DNA of 64,000 nt from Haematococcus lacustris (lineage: Eukaryota; Chlorophyta; Chlorophyceae; Chlamydomonadales; Haematococcaceae): the NCBI GenBank assembly GCA_030144725.1, contig JASKMD010000008.1, positions 1,592,343 through 1,656,342 on the forward strand, in the 5' to 3' direction. Both the position numbers and the translations under genes were made by a program. Shown piece by piece: positions 1 to 11,314 of the stretch (within the stretch, counting starts at the first letter, position 1; each line of letters opens with the position of its first letter). The notes under the pieces were generated by a model that made no database searches, had not been told where the DNA came from, and worked only from the letters and a program-made list of their open reading frames with translations.

Positions 1-257
1 GAACATCAGGATCAGGGTCCAAGTCAGACCTGCTTAATAACTCATGAAGGCACTGATGCTCATCAGGATCAGGGTCCAAGTCAGACCTGCTTAATAACTC
101 ATGAAGGCACTGATGCTCATCAGGATCAGGGTCCAAGTCAGACCTGCTTAATAACTCATGAAGGCACTGATGCTCATCAGGATCAGGGTCCAAGTCAGAC
201 CTGCTTAATAACTCATGAAGGCACTGATGCTCATCAGGATCAGGGTCCAAGTCAGGC
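1..257. repeat. 57-bp tandem repeat, about 4.5 copies
   Basis: The same 57-bp unit (starting caggatcaggg, containing cttaataactcatg) recurs at about 7, 64, 121, 178 and 235 with essentially no differences, then breaks down after about 257. Copies are contiguous with no spacers. It lies upstream of, or in an intron of, the channel gene that follows, and the array probably continues left of the window. The near-identity of units suggests recent expansion. Confidence 0.95.
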
Positions 258-638
258 CTGCCTGGACGCTCCCAACCCAGGCCCCAGATGCCTTGCCTTG
301 CAACACCTGATGTGCGAGCATGGCTGCCATCCCAGCCCGCATGCATGAGCAAGACCTGCATGGTGAACGGCCTGCCGCCAGCATGTAAGGAGCAGCTCGG
401 CTCTGCTACCCTAAGGCTCAGGGGGTTCAGAGGGAGAGGGCAAGCCGGCCTTCGCTGGCGACAGGGACATTGATGTAGCGCCTAAGTAGGCAGTGGGAAC
501 AGAAGCAGCACAGCTTGATGTGGCCAGCCAGCTGGGGCAGCCTACACAGCCTACCAGGACGCCCTGCAGCAGACCCCGGCCTTTGCTCAGCTGGACCAAC
601 TGTTCAAGCACTTGAGTCCTGACGGCTGTGGGCTGCAG
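258..638 (+). other. Probable intron and upstream exon region of the GLR gene
   Basis: No complete gene. After an AG at 540, the stretch 541-636 reads as a plausible peptide (YQDALQQTPAFAQLDQ...) and may be an upstream exon of the channel gene. I could not find a donor that joins it in phase to the exon at 639, so I leave it unassigned. Confidence 0.4.
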
Positions 639-2133
639 GAACACTGACCAGGACGGGCTGGACGCCATGAACAAAGTGAGGACGGGCGAGTGGGATGCCA
701 TGCTCATGGACAAGCCCTGGCTCAGGTGAGTGGAATGATGGGGTGGGGTGAGGGGGAGGGGATGAGGAATAGAAATGGTGAATTGCCTGGCAGTGCTTGG
801 GGCGTGGCGAGGTGGGAAGGTGCAAGGTGCAAGGGGCAAGGCACGAGCCTGTGTCAGACCAGGTATGACTCTTTCTTGTGGCAGCCGGAGTATTTGCGCT
901 ACCACTGGTGACCGATGACCTTATTCAGCAGCTGGTGTCAGCAAGCACCAGACTGAGCAGCATCATGGCAAAGAAGCTGGTCCGTTCCTCTAACCCTATC
1001 TCTAAGCCAACACTGCAGAACAAGAGATGCTGACTCTGGTACTGAGTGAGGGACGCTCCTGCTGCTGTCACTGTTGCTGCCCGCAGGTACTACACAGCCC
1101 AGATGTGTGACGTGCTCGTGCTGGATGTGGTGCTCACCCCACTCTTCATGGGCTGGGGCCTCAACGCAAACTTGCCGCCTCAGGTCAGGACGGCCGCATG
1201 CCCACCCCCTCCATGATAGCGCCCTTGAGATCCAGCCCGTTGAGCACATTGTGGCTGGAGCCTCCTTCCTGTGAGCTGCCCTAACTGACGCACTCTCAGC
1301 CACCTGCCCAGTGTCTACCTGCCCCTCCACCTGCCACCGTCTGCCCCTTCCCTCTGATCTATCCGCCCTCCCATCTGCCACCCTCTGCCATCATCTGCCT
1401 CTCTCCTGCCTAGGTCATCCAGGGTGGCCAATGGTGGTGGGAGGGCAGCCTGCCAGCAGGGTGTCCATTTCAGCACTTGGCCAGCCTCTTTGCTGCCTAG
1501 GCCAGCTAGGAGGGCAGTCCTAGTTCAGCTGGCCAGGGCCTGCGGTGGCTGGCAGAGGTCTGCTGTGCTGCCCGGTGCGTTGCCGCAGGTGCTTGACGCC
1601 ATGAACCACGAGCTGCTGGCGATGCAGGTGTGACCGTACCCCACCAGCGTGCAGCAACAGCGGCCAGCAGCAACCTCTCTCACAGCCACTGGCCGCAGAG
1701 GAACATGCATCACCACCTTGTATGACAACACTGGCGTCAACATGACACTGCTGGGAGATGCAGCAGCAGAATGAGGAAGCGGGGGCAGCAATGAGCAGGA
1801 TGCAGAACCAATGGCTCTCCAATGTCAATGCCTGGGGGAGTGTGTGGCATGTTCCATGTGTTGATGCCAGCGGGGTTGTGTGGTCCACGCCCCTCAGGTG
1901 GAAGGGGTGCAGGAGATGCTGGAGGCTGCCTGGCTGCCGGACGCCACGTGCGACTACCGGCGCACCGGCCCTATCCCCTTTGCCGACATGGCGGGGCTGT
2001 GGTGAGCGTTGAAGGCCTGGCCAGGCGTTTACTGTTAATGGCGCCAGTGGTGACTGTTTATCATGAATCACGAACCGCCTTGCCTGATCTAAACTGATGG
2101 GAAAGTTGCTGGTGGGGTGCTGGCAGTGCCGCC

Positions 2134-2165
<32 letters not shown>

Positions 2166-2177
2166 TGCTGCCGCCGC

Positions 2178-2241
<64 letters not shown>

Positions 2242-4838
2242 ACAGATCTCACTATGATGAGCGCCCTGGCCCTCTGTGGGCTGGAACTGGCCGCAGTGCT
2301 TGCACCTGATCCTGTGGCTGCTGGCGGTGCTCCCACTCCCCTGCTGCCGCTGTTGTTGTTGTTGTTATCCCAACTGGCTGCAAGCTGTCATACTCTGCAG
2401 GGTCATCCTTGGGGCGTCCTTCGGCCTGTCGGTGCTGCTGCTGCTGCTGCCCCACATCTCCTCAAAGCTGGATGTTGACGTGGCAGTCTCCAGGTGCTTG
2501 CCTGAGCCAGTCTCTGACCCTGCCCTTCACCCTGCACATGCAGCACAGCACACGCATCCTCCAGCTACCTGCCACACCCCCCACTCGCCTGTCCATGCCC
2601 CCCTCCCCCTGCTCCCTCCCCTGCCCCCCGCCCTGCCTCCCCTCCCCCCACCCCCTACGGCCAGTACCCCCTTCCACCAACCCATACAACTAGGCCGCCT
2701 GCTCACCCCAGCCCACTGCCTCCATTCCTTGCAGGAGCGCCTCCATGGTTGTTGCCCGCTCAGTGCTGTCAGCGCTGTCCCTGCGCATGGGCCTCAGCCG
2801 GCCCCCCTCAACCACCGCCACCCAGCAGCCTGATGACGCGGAGGAGGGGGTGCGGGGGGAGGGGGCTCAGGGCTTGGTGGCTGGAAGCCAGAACCCGGTA
2901 CGCTTCAGCTGCAAGGTGGCCCCTGAGGGGGAGCCGGGCCTGGGGGCTGGGGGCGGCTTGCGGCGCAGCTACAGTGCAGCTGCCAGCGGCCCCCCTGTAG
3001 GCATCCTGCGCTCCGCATCACGCCGGGTGCAGCCGAGCGCAGTGCCGGCAGTGGAAGGTGAGGAGGGTGGCGCGTGTACGGGCCTGGGCCTCCACCCCAC
3101 CAGAGCTCCTCCCTCCCCGCAAACACCAGCAGGCACTCAGCCCCTGGCTCTGTGCCCTAGCCCCACTGCGGTGGTTGATGATGGAGACGACACCCCTGGT
3201 GCCGCAACAGGTGAGAGGGCGGGGGTCAGGACGAAGCATGGGGCCGGGGCAGACATGTGCAGTGCTGGTGGTCGAAGCCAAGCCTGCTCATGTCAGTTGC
3301 TGTAACCCTCGTCTTTGTGGGCCAGGGCCAATCTATGGGTGCCACTGGGAATTGCATTGGGAGCAGGTCAGGCTGTCATTGGTTCCTCCAGTGCTTTGAC
3401 GAGGAAAGCTAGAATGGAGTTCGCATTGGCATTGACGTGAGGTGCACATGCACATTGGCAAAGAGGTGCACATGCATACCGGCAAGGAAGATTGAGGAAC
3501 TCACTGGCCTTCTCTCATCATTATCAGAGACAGGGCCCTGGCGCCTCTGCTGCTGCACTGCCTCCCCGTCCCCCCGCGACTTGATGCTGTTGCCCTGTGC
3601 TGCAGCGGTGGGTCCGCCGCACAGCCGCAGTGCATCACCTGAGGAGATCACCACTGCCAGCAGCCAGGGCAGCGAGGACGTGGCGGCTGTGGTGCACCAG
3701 GCAGGCTCCATAAAGGTTGGTTGAGGGGCTGCCCAGGGCTGACCGGACGTCCCTGTTGTGGGCCCATGCCATCTGCCTACCGTACTATTATCTGCAATCC
3801 TACCCCTCCCCAAAACCTATGAACTACTAATCACTATATCTTGCTGACCAGAATTGCCAACAGAAGTCACTAAGTAGGATGACTACACCCTTACAAATAA
3901 CCCTGGTTGCCAAAAGGCCACCAAACTCCTTGGGAAGGGGTAGCAAATCACGCATATCACGCCACACTGGGCCAGTGTGGACCCAGCACTGACCTCGACA
4001 TCCTTGCTGGGGGAACACAGCCAGCATGCCTGAGCTCGCCCTGACCCTACCCATACAGGGCGGGTAGGCGTTAGCATGGCAAGTGCGACCTTGTAGGAAG
4101 CTGGACTTCTCATGCTGATCCCTCAGTTGGCCAGCGTAGTCCCTGGAGCCGCACACCACACCAGTGCCCCCCACAGCAGTGACAGCCAGGGACAGCCAGT
4201 GGCAGCAAGGCCACCAGGCATCAGGCTTCAGCTCAAGTGGCAGGCACCAGGCTGCAGCCGCCCACTGTGCTGCTGAGCCGTCATCAGATGGTCAGCCAGA
4301 GCCTGCTTGGCCTGCTTCAGCTCTGCACACTCAGCTGTGAGTGCTGCACGCTCAGTGTCAAGCACCAGGCTGCAGCCGCCCACTGCTCTGGTGTGCATAC
4401 AGACAGCTGTAGCATGCAAGCCCCTTGTCCCCTGCCCCGCCCCTAAGGGAGAAAGCCCAGCCATGCACAGCCAAGCCCAGCCATGCAGCAGCTGCTCGAC
4501 TGGGGCCCCAAGGGCTCAGGCTCAGGCCGCCACTGGCACCACTGCCACTGCTGCTGCTCCTCTTGGTGCCAGACTGTGCCCACCCTGTGCTGCTGGCTTT
4601 GCCTGCCCCACAGGCCTGGAAGGTGGAGGTCTTGGAGGCAGCGCCAGTCCAGGAGCCCCTCCCCAGCACCACGCCCCTGGTGCTGGACCTGGCCCGCAGT
4701 CAGACATACAGCACCTCGCCCCTGCCACCCTCCTCCACCCCACCGGCCGCCCACCGCCCACCACCTGCCAGCTCCAGTATCCGCCCCTCTCCCTTGCCCC
4801 CTGACCGCGAGCTCAGCGATGCAGTGCTGGAGCTGTGA
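639..4838 (+). CDS. Ionotropic glutamate receptor-like channel, 3' part
   Basis: Phase-consistent exons: 639-725, 1087-1183, 1589-1627, 1898-2001, 2401-2493, 2735-3057, 3133-3210, 3606-3715 and 4614-4838 (TGA). The early exons give the second lobe of the ligand-binding domain: GEWDAMLMDKPWL, then CDVLVLDVVLTP, then a short helix (VLDAMNHELLAMQ). Exons 4-5 read W...C......IPFADMAGLW followed by VILGASFGLSVLLLLL, the typical layout of the last lobe-2 strand, conserved Cys and M4 helix of iGluR proteins. After M4 comes a Ser/Pro-rich cytosolic tail ending SDAVLEL. The family forms tetrameric ligand-gated cation channels in plasma or organelle membranes. The N-terminus, first lobe, pore and M3 lie left of the window. 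A small potential exon at 885-907 is skipped in this model because it does not fit the phase. A TGTAA near 5229 could be the polyadenylation signal. Confidence 0.65.
2127..2240. repeat. CTG/CAG trinucleotide array
   Basis: About 110 bp of nearly pure GCT/GCC triplets in the intron between GLR exons 1898-2001 and 2401-2493. It produces long Cys-, Leu- or Ala-rich spurious reading frames on both strands. Confidence 0.9.
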
Positions 4839-5022
4839 GGCGGCAGCGAACATCCCAGCTGACCCATGCACCTCTCATCAGGCCTTGCAGGCGGCATCAC
4901 TGAGCTGCCTCTCTCTGGTTGGGGTGGTGCTCACCCAAGTTGCCCTGCTGGTCAGCTGCAGCGCAACACACACACGCAATGAGAACCACACACAGCACGT
5001 CTCAACCAAGCTATAGGCCCAG
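4839..5022. other. Intergenic, GLR 3' flank
   Basis: This holds the 3' untranslated sequence of the plus-strand channel gene and converges with the minus-strand Fanzor element, whose right end is near 5025. No gene or RNA was recognised. Confidence 0.5.
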
Positions 5023-5269
5023 GGCAGCCCCCTTGTCCCTCACTAGGGCCTCCATTTTAGCCGGAACTAGCAGCCACTAGCAGGCACTAACTAGCTCCGG
5101 CTAAAATAGTGTTATTGGGCTGTGTGGAGTAAACCCAGTGCACTAATGGCACATGAGCCGCCTACCACCTACATGATTGCCTGACCACGAGGGCTATGCA
5201 GTAGAGTTGGCATGACAAGACATGCACTAATTGTAAGCTGATGACAGCTCAAGAGGGGGGGGGGACACA
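5023..5269 (-). ncRNA. Conserved Fanzor 3' region, candidate guide (omega-like) RNA scaffold and right end
   Basis: Read on the minus strand, about 245 nt follow the Fanzor stop codon. The first half (CATCAGCTTACA...GTGCATG...GCCAACTCTA...CATAGCCCT...AGGCAATC) is conserved after the stop in the copies near 11710, 33720 and 61140. It is followed by a perfect 12-bp inverted repeat (ATTTTAGCCGGA at 5054-5065 against 5096-5107) and ends GGGACAAGGGGGCTG, also the end of the copy at 61.4 kb. In TnpB and Fanzor systems the guide RNA derives from the 3' end of the gene plus the element's right end, so position and structure fit. Transcription is not shown by sequence alone. Confidence 0.5.
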
Positions 5270-8200
5270 CTACTGTCCCACAGCAGGCTGCTGCTGCTGC
5301 TCCTGGGTCTTGGGGGGCTTGTCTCGCAGCCGCTTGTAGCCCAGGCCAGGGTACTCCTTGCCCTTGGCTGGCAGAGCTCCCTGGTCTGGCCAGAAGCACA
5401 GCTCCAGCGGCCGCCACCTGCTCTCCCCAATGCGCTGCATGTTCAATGCTGCATTGCAGTCCCTGTCCAGCCACCTGCCTGGCTGTGGTGCTGGCTTGGC
5501 TTTGGTAGCCTTGCCCTGGGCCTTGCCTTTGCCCTTGGTGGGCTCAGCTGCCCCTGGCTCAGCCTTGGTGCGCTTGCTGCGCTTGGCTGGCAGGGGAGTG
5601 CTTGGCCCAGGCTCTGAGGCTGCTGCCTGTGTGGCTTCCTGGCTACTGCGGGGGGCCTGTGGGGGCTTGCGGGGGGCCACTACTGGGCACCACATCAGGC
5701 CACGCACTGGCTGGCCACGCTCCTGGCTCCAGGCTGGGCGCACCAGGCGCTCTTCCACCTGCCCTGCTGGGGGCTTCCAACCTGCAGGCCTGGTGGCACC
5801 GAGTTTGTTCAGCTCCACCTCACAGGGCTGCTTGCCATTCACCGCTGAGCTGACCCGGCTGGTGCGGTGCTCATCCACAAGCACCACCCTGCCCCCATCC
5901 TGGTCTTTGCCCCTGGGCCTGCACACCACCTTGCGGCAGGCACGCAACACCGCATCAGCACCCCACCCACCCCCAGTGCCAATGGTAGCTGCGCCAAAGA
6001 ACACCACCAGCTGCTTGGCCTGCCCATGGCGCTTCATGGACAACTCCGCCATGCCCTCCTCCAACTGCAGCCATGCACACAAGGCACACACGTGGTGGCT
6101 GACATGGTGGCACACGGTTCAGCATGGCACAGTCAACTACTCTTTCACTTCATGCCCAACCCACCACCTCTCAGTCCCTTACCCTCCCTCCCTCCCACCT
6201 ACCCACCCACCCACCCTCACCTTGTTGAAGAACTGCTCCAGCGCCCGGTCCTGGGCTCCGTACAGCCTCAGCCGCTGCCGTGCCCACTTGGGGTCCAGGT
6301 ACACCTCCCAAACCGCATCCCAGGTGGCCAGGGTGACGGTGATGTGCTTCAGGTTGGCCTCCACGGAGGTGCCGGCTGAGCTTGCTGCTGCCAGGTGCTG
6401 GAGGTGGGGCTTGATCGGTGCTAGCCACCGCTCTGTGTCACGGCGGGCATTGTTCAAGCCGCTGGCATGCTTCACCTCGCCCTTGGTCAGCTTCCACCGG
6501 CGCAGCTGGTCTGCCTGCAGCTGGCCTGTCATCGGATCCCACACCCCTGAGGCTGCGCTGACTGCCTGGGTGACGCCGGGGTCGATGCCCACCCCAATCT
6601 GTGTGTCTGGGTCAAACACGAACTCACGCATCTCAGCTATGCCCCTGCCTATGTGGGGGAGCCCCACTGCATGAGCCGCTGCTGCTGCTGCACTTGGGCG
6701 GCTGCTGGTGCTGCTGCTGCTGGCAGCTGGAGGTGGGGCTGGAGGAGGGGGAAGGGGGCGCGTGTAGTGCACGCACACGCTGACACCATCAGTGTCCACC
6801 AACCTCTCGAAAGCAAACTCCTTGTTGCGAAGCTTGTTGGTGTTGAACCACCTGGCCCAGTGATGGCTCAGTGCTGGCTCTGAGGTGAATGCTGCCCGGG
6901 TTTCCTTGGTCAGGCCCAGCTGCCTGCACACCCCATGCAGCACCCTGCTGTCCACCTTGATGAAGTGCACCCCCACCCTGGCCATGGGGGTGAGGGTGAA
7001 GGGAGGTGGGCAGGTCAGGGTCCGGGGACCAACCCCACGCCTCTTGCCGCGCTTTGGCTGCCCTGGCACAGGGGGGGTGTGGGGCTGCTGCCACCGCTCT
7101 AGCCACCGGCACACATGCACTGCATGGCGCATGCGGCAGGGCAGGGGCAGGGTGTCCTGCAGGGAGCCTTCCTTCTTCATGCCCAGTAGGCGGCGGTGCG
7201 TGTTGGCCTCCTCTATCAGGTCCGCCACATGGCCCTTGTCGAGTGTGGCAGCCTTCAGCTCCGAGCTGTGGGCGTTGATGCCATATCCGCACGCCATCCT
7301 GATGAACAGCTGCGCCTCCTCACTGCTCCAGCCTAGCTGGACCCTGGCTGCCTTGGCGTACAGCTTGACAATGCGCTCTGCAGGTCAGGTCAGGGGTCAG
7401 GTCAGGTATCAGGTCAGGTCTAGGTCCAGGTCAGGTATCAGGTCAGGTATAAGGTTGGGTCAGGTCCAGGTCCAGGGTCAAGTCACCATCATAACTTGCC
7501 TGGGTTGGAGTAGTGCTGCTGCATGGCCACCGCCAGCTGCATGGAGTGCGCTCCAATGGTGTTGGCGTCACCCGCAAGGTAGATGCTGCCCAGCTCCTGC
7601 AGCTTGGCCACAAGCGCCTGGTTGCTGGGGTCCTCAAAGGCTGGCATGAGCATGGGGTGGCGGTGCTGAACATGACGTCGCTGCAGCTGGTTGTAGCATC
7701 TGAGGAAGTTTGGGTTGGCGAAGAACTTGCAGAAGTCTTTCAGCTGCCTGAGCATCAGGGGGTCCTCGCAGTCAAGGGGCAAGGGAGGGCCAGTGGGTGC
7801 TGCAGGTGCAAGGGCTGCCAGGCGGGCGCTGCAGCGCCTTTGCGGGACTGGCTCAGATTCTGACTCTGACTCCGAGTCAGACTGTGGCTCTGGCTCTGAG
7901 CCACAGTCTGACTCGGAGTCAGAGTCAGTGTCAAACTCCATGCTGTCAGGCTGGGCAGGTGCTGGCTGGGCAGGGGCCCGTAGGGGTAGTGGGGGTAGGG
8001 CGGGAGCATCAGGGGGTTGGGGAGGCTGCACGGCTGGAGGCTGAGGGGCGCTGGCACATCCCGGGGTAGGGTACCCCACCAAGCATGTCAGAAAGATGCG
8101 CAGGACAAACAGTGAAGCGATGAATCGGAGCTGGGAGTGGGTTTCAGCCCGCAGCCGGAGGTGCTCCCGCAGCTTGCGCCGCGTCTTCTTGCAGCCGCGC

Positions 8201-8525
8201 AGCACTGCGCCCTCGGGGACCTTGATAACCTGCAGCCAAGCGCAATTGACATTTTGACAGGCCATTTTGACAGGCCAAGACACAAGGCGGGGTCAGCACA
8301 AACAGTGCGGGGACACATAAGGCGGGGCCGGCACCTGACGGCGACGCGTGGTCCAGCCATCCCTGCGCTCCTGTCGTTGCTTGCCTTGGGCGGAACGAGA
8401 CACTGCGATGGAACCAACAGGAGCGACGGGTTATCTCACAGCGCGTAACTCACGCAGCTCACAGTCGGCTGGGGACACGCACCTTTCTGTTTCTTGTCGC
8501 TACCCTTCCGCTTCTTCTTAGCCAT
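5270..8525 (-). CDS. Fanzor-family protein (eukaryotic TnpB-like RuvC nuclease), near-intact
   Basis: Four exons: 8483-8525, 7500-8229, 6221-7377 and 5270-6064, about 905 aa. The first exon is a Lys-rich NLS-like start (MAKKKRKGSDKKQK). Exon 2 carries a helical region and an acidic Ser/Asp/Glu stretch. Exon 3 has the pre-RuvC strand TDGVSVCVHY and RuvC-I GVGIDPGV (Asp codon 6581-6583). Exon 4 has VVFFG, then VDEHRTS (Glu codon 5870-5872, the shifted catalytic Glu described for Fanzors), a basic KRSKRTK region, and RuvC-III DRDCNAALN (Asp 5459-5461). Intron 2 is GC-AG and fits the phase; intron 3 is phase 0. Oddities: exon 1 is 43 nt, so exon 1 to exon 2 is out of frame by one, whereas the copy at 58550 joins in frame; and the CxxC pairs of the usual TnpB zinc ribbon are absent. 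Expected role: RNA-guided DNA cleavage tied to element mobility. A different start (in-frame ATG at 8283) is possible. Confidence 0.8.
7378..7499 (-). other. GC-AG intron 2 of Fanzor, with GGTCA-type repeats
   Basis: The exon ends CCCAG and the intron begins GCAAGT, a GC donor in otherwise ideal context, and ends CTGCAG. Only this junction gives phase-1 joining and restores the reading frame (NP-E-RIVKLYAK). The intron is filled with short degenerate GGTCAGGTCTAG-like repeats. Confidence 0.7.
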
Positions 8526-9967
8526 CACGCGATACGCAGTGCGACGGGTGGGGGCCTTTCCGAGCAATTTTGGTTTCCCGTGAAAGCTGTGTGTGACGAC
8601 CATGGCAACAGTCGGCTAGCGTCCCAAGGGCCCAGGGCAGCCTGGGAGGGATAGTGGTGGAGCTTGTTGTGCTGCGGATGATAAAACCTGCCTGATGGTG
8701 GGAGCGGGCTCCTTGCAGAGGCTCCTCCTTTAATGCACGCTAGTTGGCACTGGCCTAGTCTTTTGTGTTGCTGCAGCTCATAGGCTGGCTGGCTGCCAGC
8801 CCCAGCACACATGATGAGCCAGAAGGGTTGCATGGCGGCACATTGTGCGTGGGCAAGCGAGCACAGCGTCACGCATTGCATCACTGCCATTCATCGACAG
8901 TTCACAACGTAGTACTGGCACACTGGCAAGGGACTCGCAATCCCTTGCAGTACTGGCACACACATCACGCCAAGATGCTAGGTGAGGCTCATGACGCAAA
9001 CTGTGCGTGCTACAAATCATGATCACAGTGGCAACTGCAGGGTATCCACAGCGCCGGAGCCTGTAGGGTGGCCGCCCTCACATGCTGCACTTGTCACACT
9101 CACTGAGGCCCTCTGGCCCTGCCCGAGGCTGCCTGCGGCAGCGTGTGCTAGGGCTGGCGTGGCTGGTACTGCCATCACTGTTTTAGGGCCCCGTGCCAAA
9201 TGCCTAAACCAAGACTGCTCATCCACCACCAGCCCCTGAGCATAACCGCTGACTCTAACACCGCCCATTGAATTGCTCCCATTCATTGCTAATGGCATGA
9301 CGTCGCATCAGGGTGTGATGGACTGGGGTCGTGGTGCAGAGTGGGGCACGTTGGTCTACCTTGGTCTGTATGGCCCTCTGTCTCAGGCCCAGGTCCTTAA
9401 GGGGAACGGGGCGGACGCCTCATGGGGAGGTCCCACAAGTCTTGGTTTGCAGAGGCACTTGTTGCCCGCGCGTTTGATTGAAAAATTGTGTGATGGTGTG
9501 CGGATGGGCCATTTCAGTCAATGTGCTATAGTTCATGCATATGGGCCAACGAAACATAAGGAACAGAGTTGCATGTAAAAGGAAAGAGCTTACCCCGCTC
9601 CGCATTCAGGCATCGCGCAGTTTTCAATAATGCTCAAGTTGTGATGTTGGTGGAGAAGGTGCAGGGTGCTAGGCCGTCTGTAGGCCTCAGGGAGCTCCTC
9701 TGTTCAGTGTCGCTGGGTGCAGTGCCGTGTCGCGACCAGAACGACAAGGAATGACTCGTACTACGACCAAGCGGTCAACTGTAACAAACGGTTAACATAG
9801 TTGTAACATTCGCGCAAAAAAGTGTACAAAATAATAGTGTACAAATCAATAACAAAGAACAAAAAGTAAATCGAAGGCCACTTCCATGTTCATCATTCCG
9901 TGAAAATGAGCCATGAAAACCCTAAGTTGCTCGAAACATTACAGACTTCTTAAAGTACAGCACCGCA
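8526..9967. other. Spacer between divergent Fanzor copies
   Basis: About 1.4 kb without a recognisable gene. It contains the 5' flanks of the minus-strand Fanzor (start 8525) and of the plus-strand copy (start 9968). The right-hand 200 bp (9764-9967) is markedly AT-rich (gtaacaaacggttaac, aaaataatagtgtac) and could be a promoter or an element left end. I found no TATA box that I trust. Confidence 0.45.
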
Positions 9968-11314
9968 ATGACACGGAGTAAGCGGAAGGGCACCGCCAAG
10001 CAAAAGCAGCGTCTGACAAAACGCCCGCATTTGTGTTTGATCAAGCCAATCTGTACAGATTGGGGTGTGGGATTGTGTACGAGCAGTCAATCAAAACTCA
10101 TTCAACAAGGAACAACATGTCTGACTGTGGGTAATCTCACTCAGCTACTACAAACAAGTTGTAGCATCCTCGGTCGCACCCTTAATGACTACAAACCCCA
10201 CATCGATGGCATGTTCTGTGGGCCGACCCCACGACCATTGGGCACCTCATCAAAACCAACAGCTGGGTGCTTATGAAGCTACTAGCCTGGCGAAGAGAAA
10301 CCAAACCTAGCAGCTCAAGACGCCCAGCAGCTCTGCTGGCTGTGACGCCATGGGACGAGCAGTCAGGCCGGCTGACCCGGGGGAAGCTTACCAAGGGCCA
10401 GGTGCAGCAGGCCAGTGGCCTGAACAACGCCCGCCGCAACATTGAGCGGTGCCTAGCGCCACTCCGACCCCACCGCCAGCACCTGGCAGCAGCCAACCTG
10501 AAGCATATCACCGTCACCCTGGTCACCTGGGATGCGGTGTGGGAGGTGTACCTGGACCCAAGGGAGCACGGCAGCGGTTGAGGCTGTACGGAACCCAGGA
10601 CCGGGCGCTGAAGCAGTTCTTCAAGAAGATGAGGGTGGACGGTATCTGGAGGTGGTGGGTGGGCATGAAGTGGAAGAGTGGTTGACTGTGCCACCATGTC
10701 AGCCACCCTGTGTGCCTTGTGTGCATGGCTGCAGCTGGAGGAGGAGATGGCTGAGGTGTCCATGGAGCGCCACAAGCGTGTTATGAGGTGGGCATTGGCA
10801 CCGGAGGCGGTCTGGGTACTGATGCAGTGCTGAGGGCCTGCTGCAAGGTGGTGTGCTGGACCAGGGGCACAGCCCAGCGGCGGGGCGGAGTGGTGCTAGT
10901 GGATGAGTCCCGCACCAGCCGTGTCAGCTCAGTAGTAATTGGCCAGCAGCCCTGTGGGGCACAGCTAGACCATGAGCGGCCCACCAGGCCTACAGGCTGG
11001 AAGCTCCAGCAGGGCAGGTGCACCACCGCCTGCTCAGCCCAACCTTGAGCCAGCAATGTGACCAGCCAATGCAGGACCTGATGTGGTGCCCGATGGTGGC
11101 CCCCCGCATCCTGCCACAGCCCCCATGTAACGAGGCAGCCACACAGCCAGCAGACTCAGGGCCTGGGCCCAACAATCCCTTGCCAGCCAAGCGCAACAAG
11201 CGCACCACTGCTGAGCAGGCAGGCAAGCCAAGCCAGCCCACCAGGGGCTCAGGTAAGGGCAAGGCAAGGCTGCCAAATGTAAATACTTTACATAAAAAAA
11301 AGTCAAACCAGCAC

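Noticed and set aside
1..257. Possible CRISPR array
   Set aside because: The 57-bp units are directly contiguous with no spacers, and the DNA is eukaryotic.
2061..2336. Poly-Ala or poly-Cys protein
   Set aside because: Trinucleotide array in an intron; the flanking exons join in phase without it.
5358..6674. 438-codon plus-strand frame opposite Fanzor
   Set aside because: Antisense shadow of a GC-rich gene; it has none of the motifs found on the minus strand and crosses the phase-0 intron.
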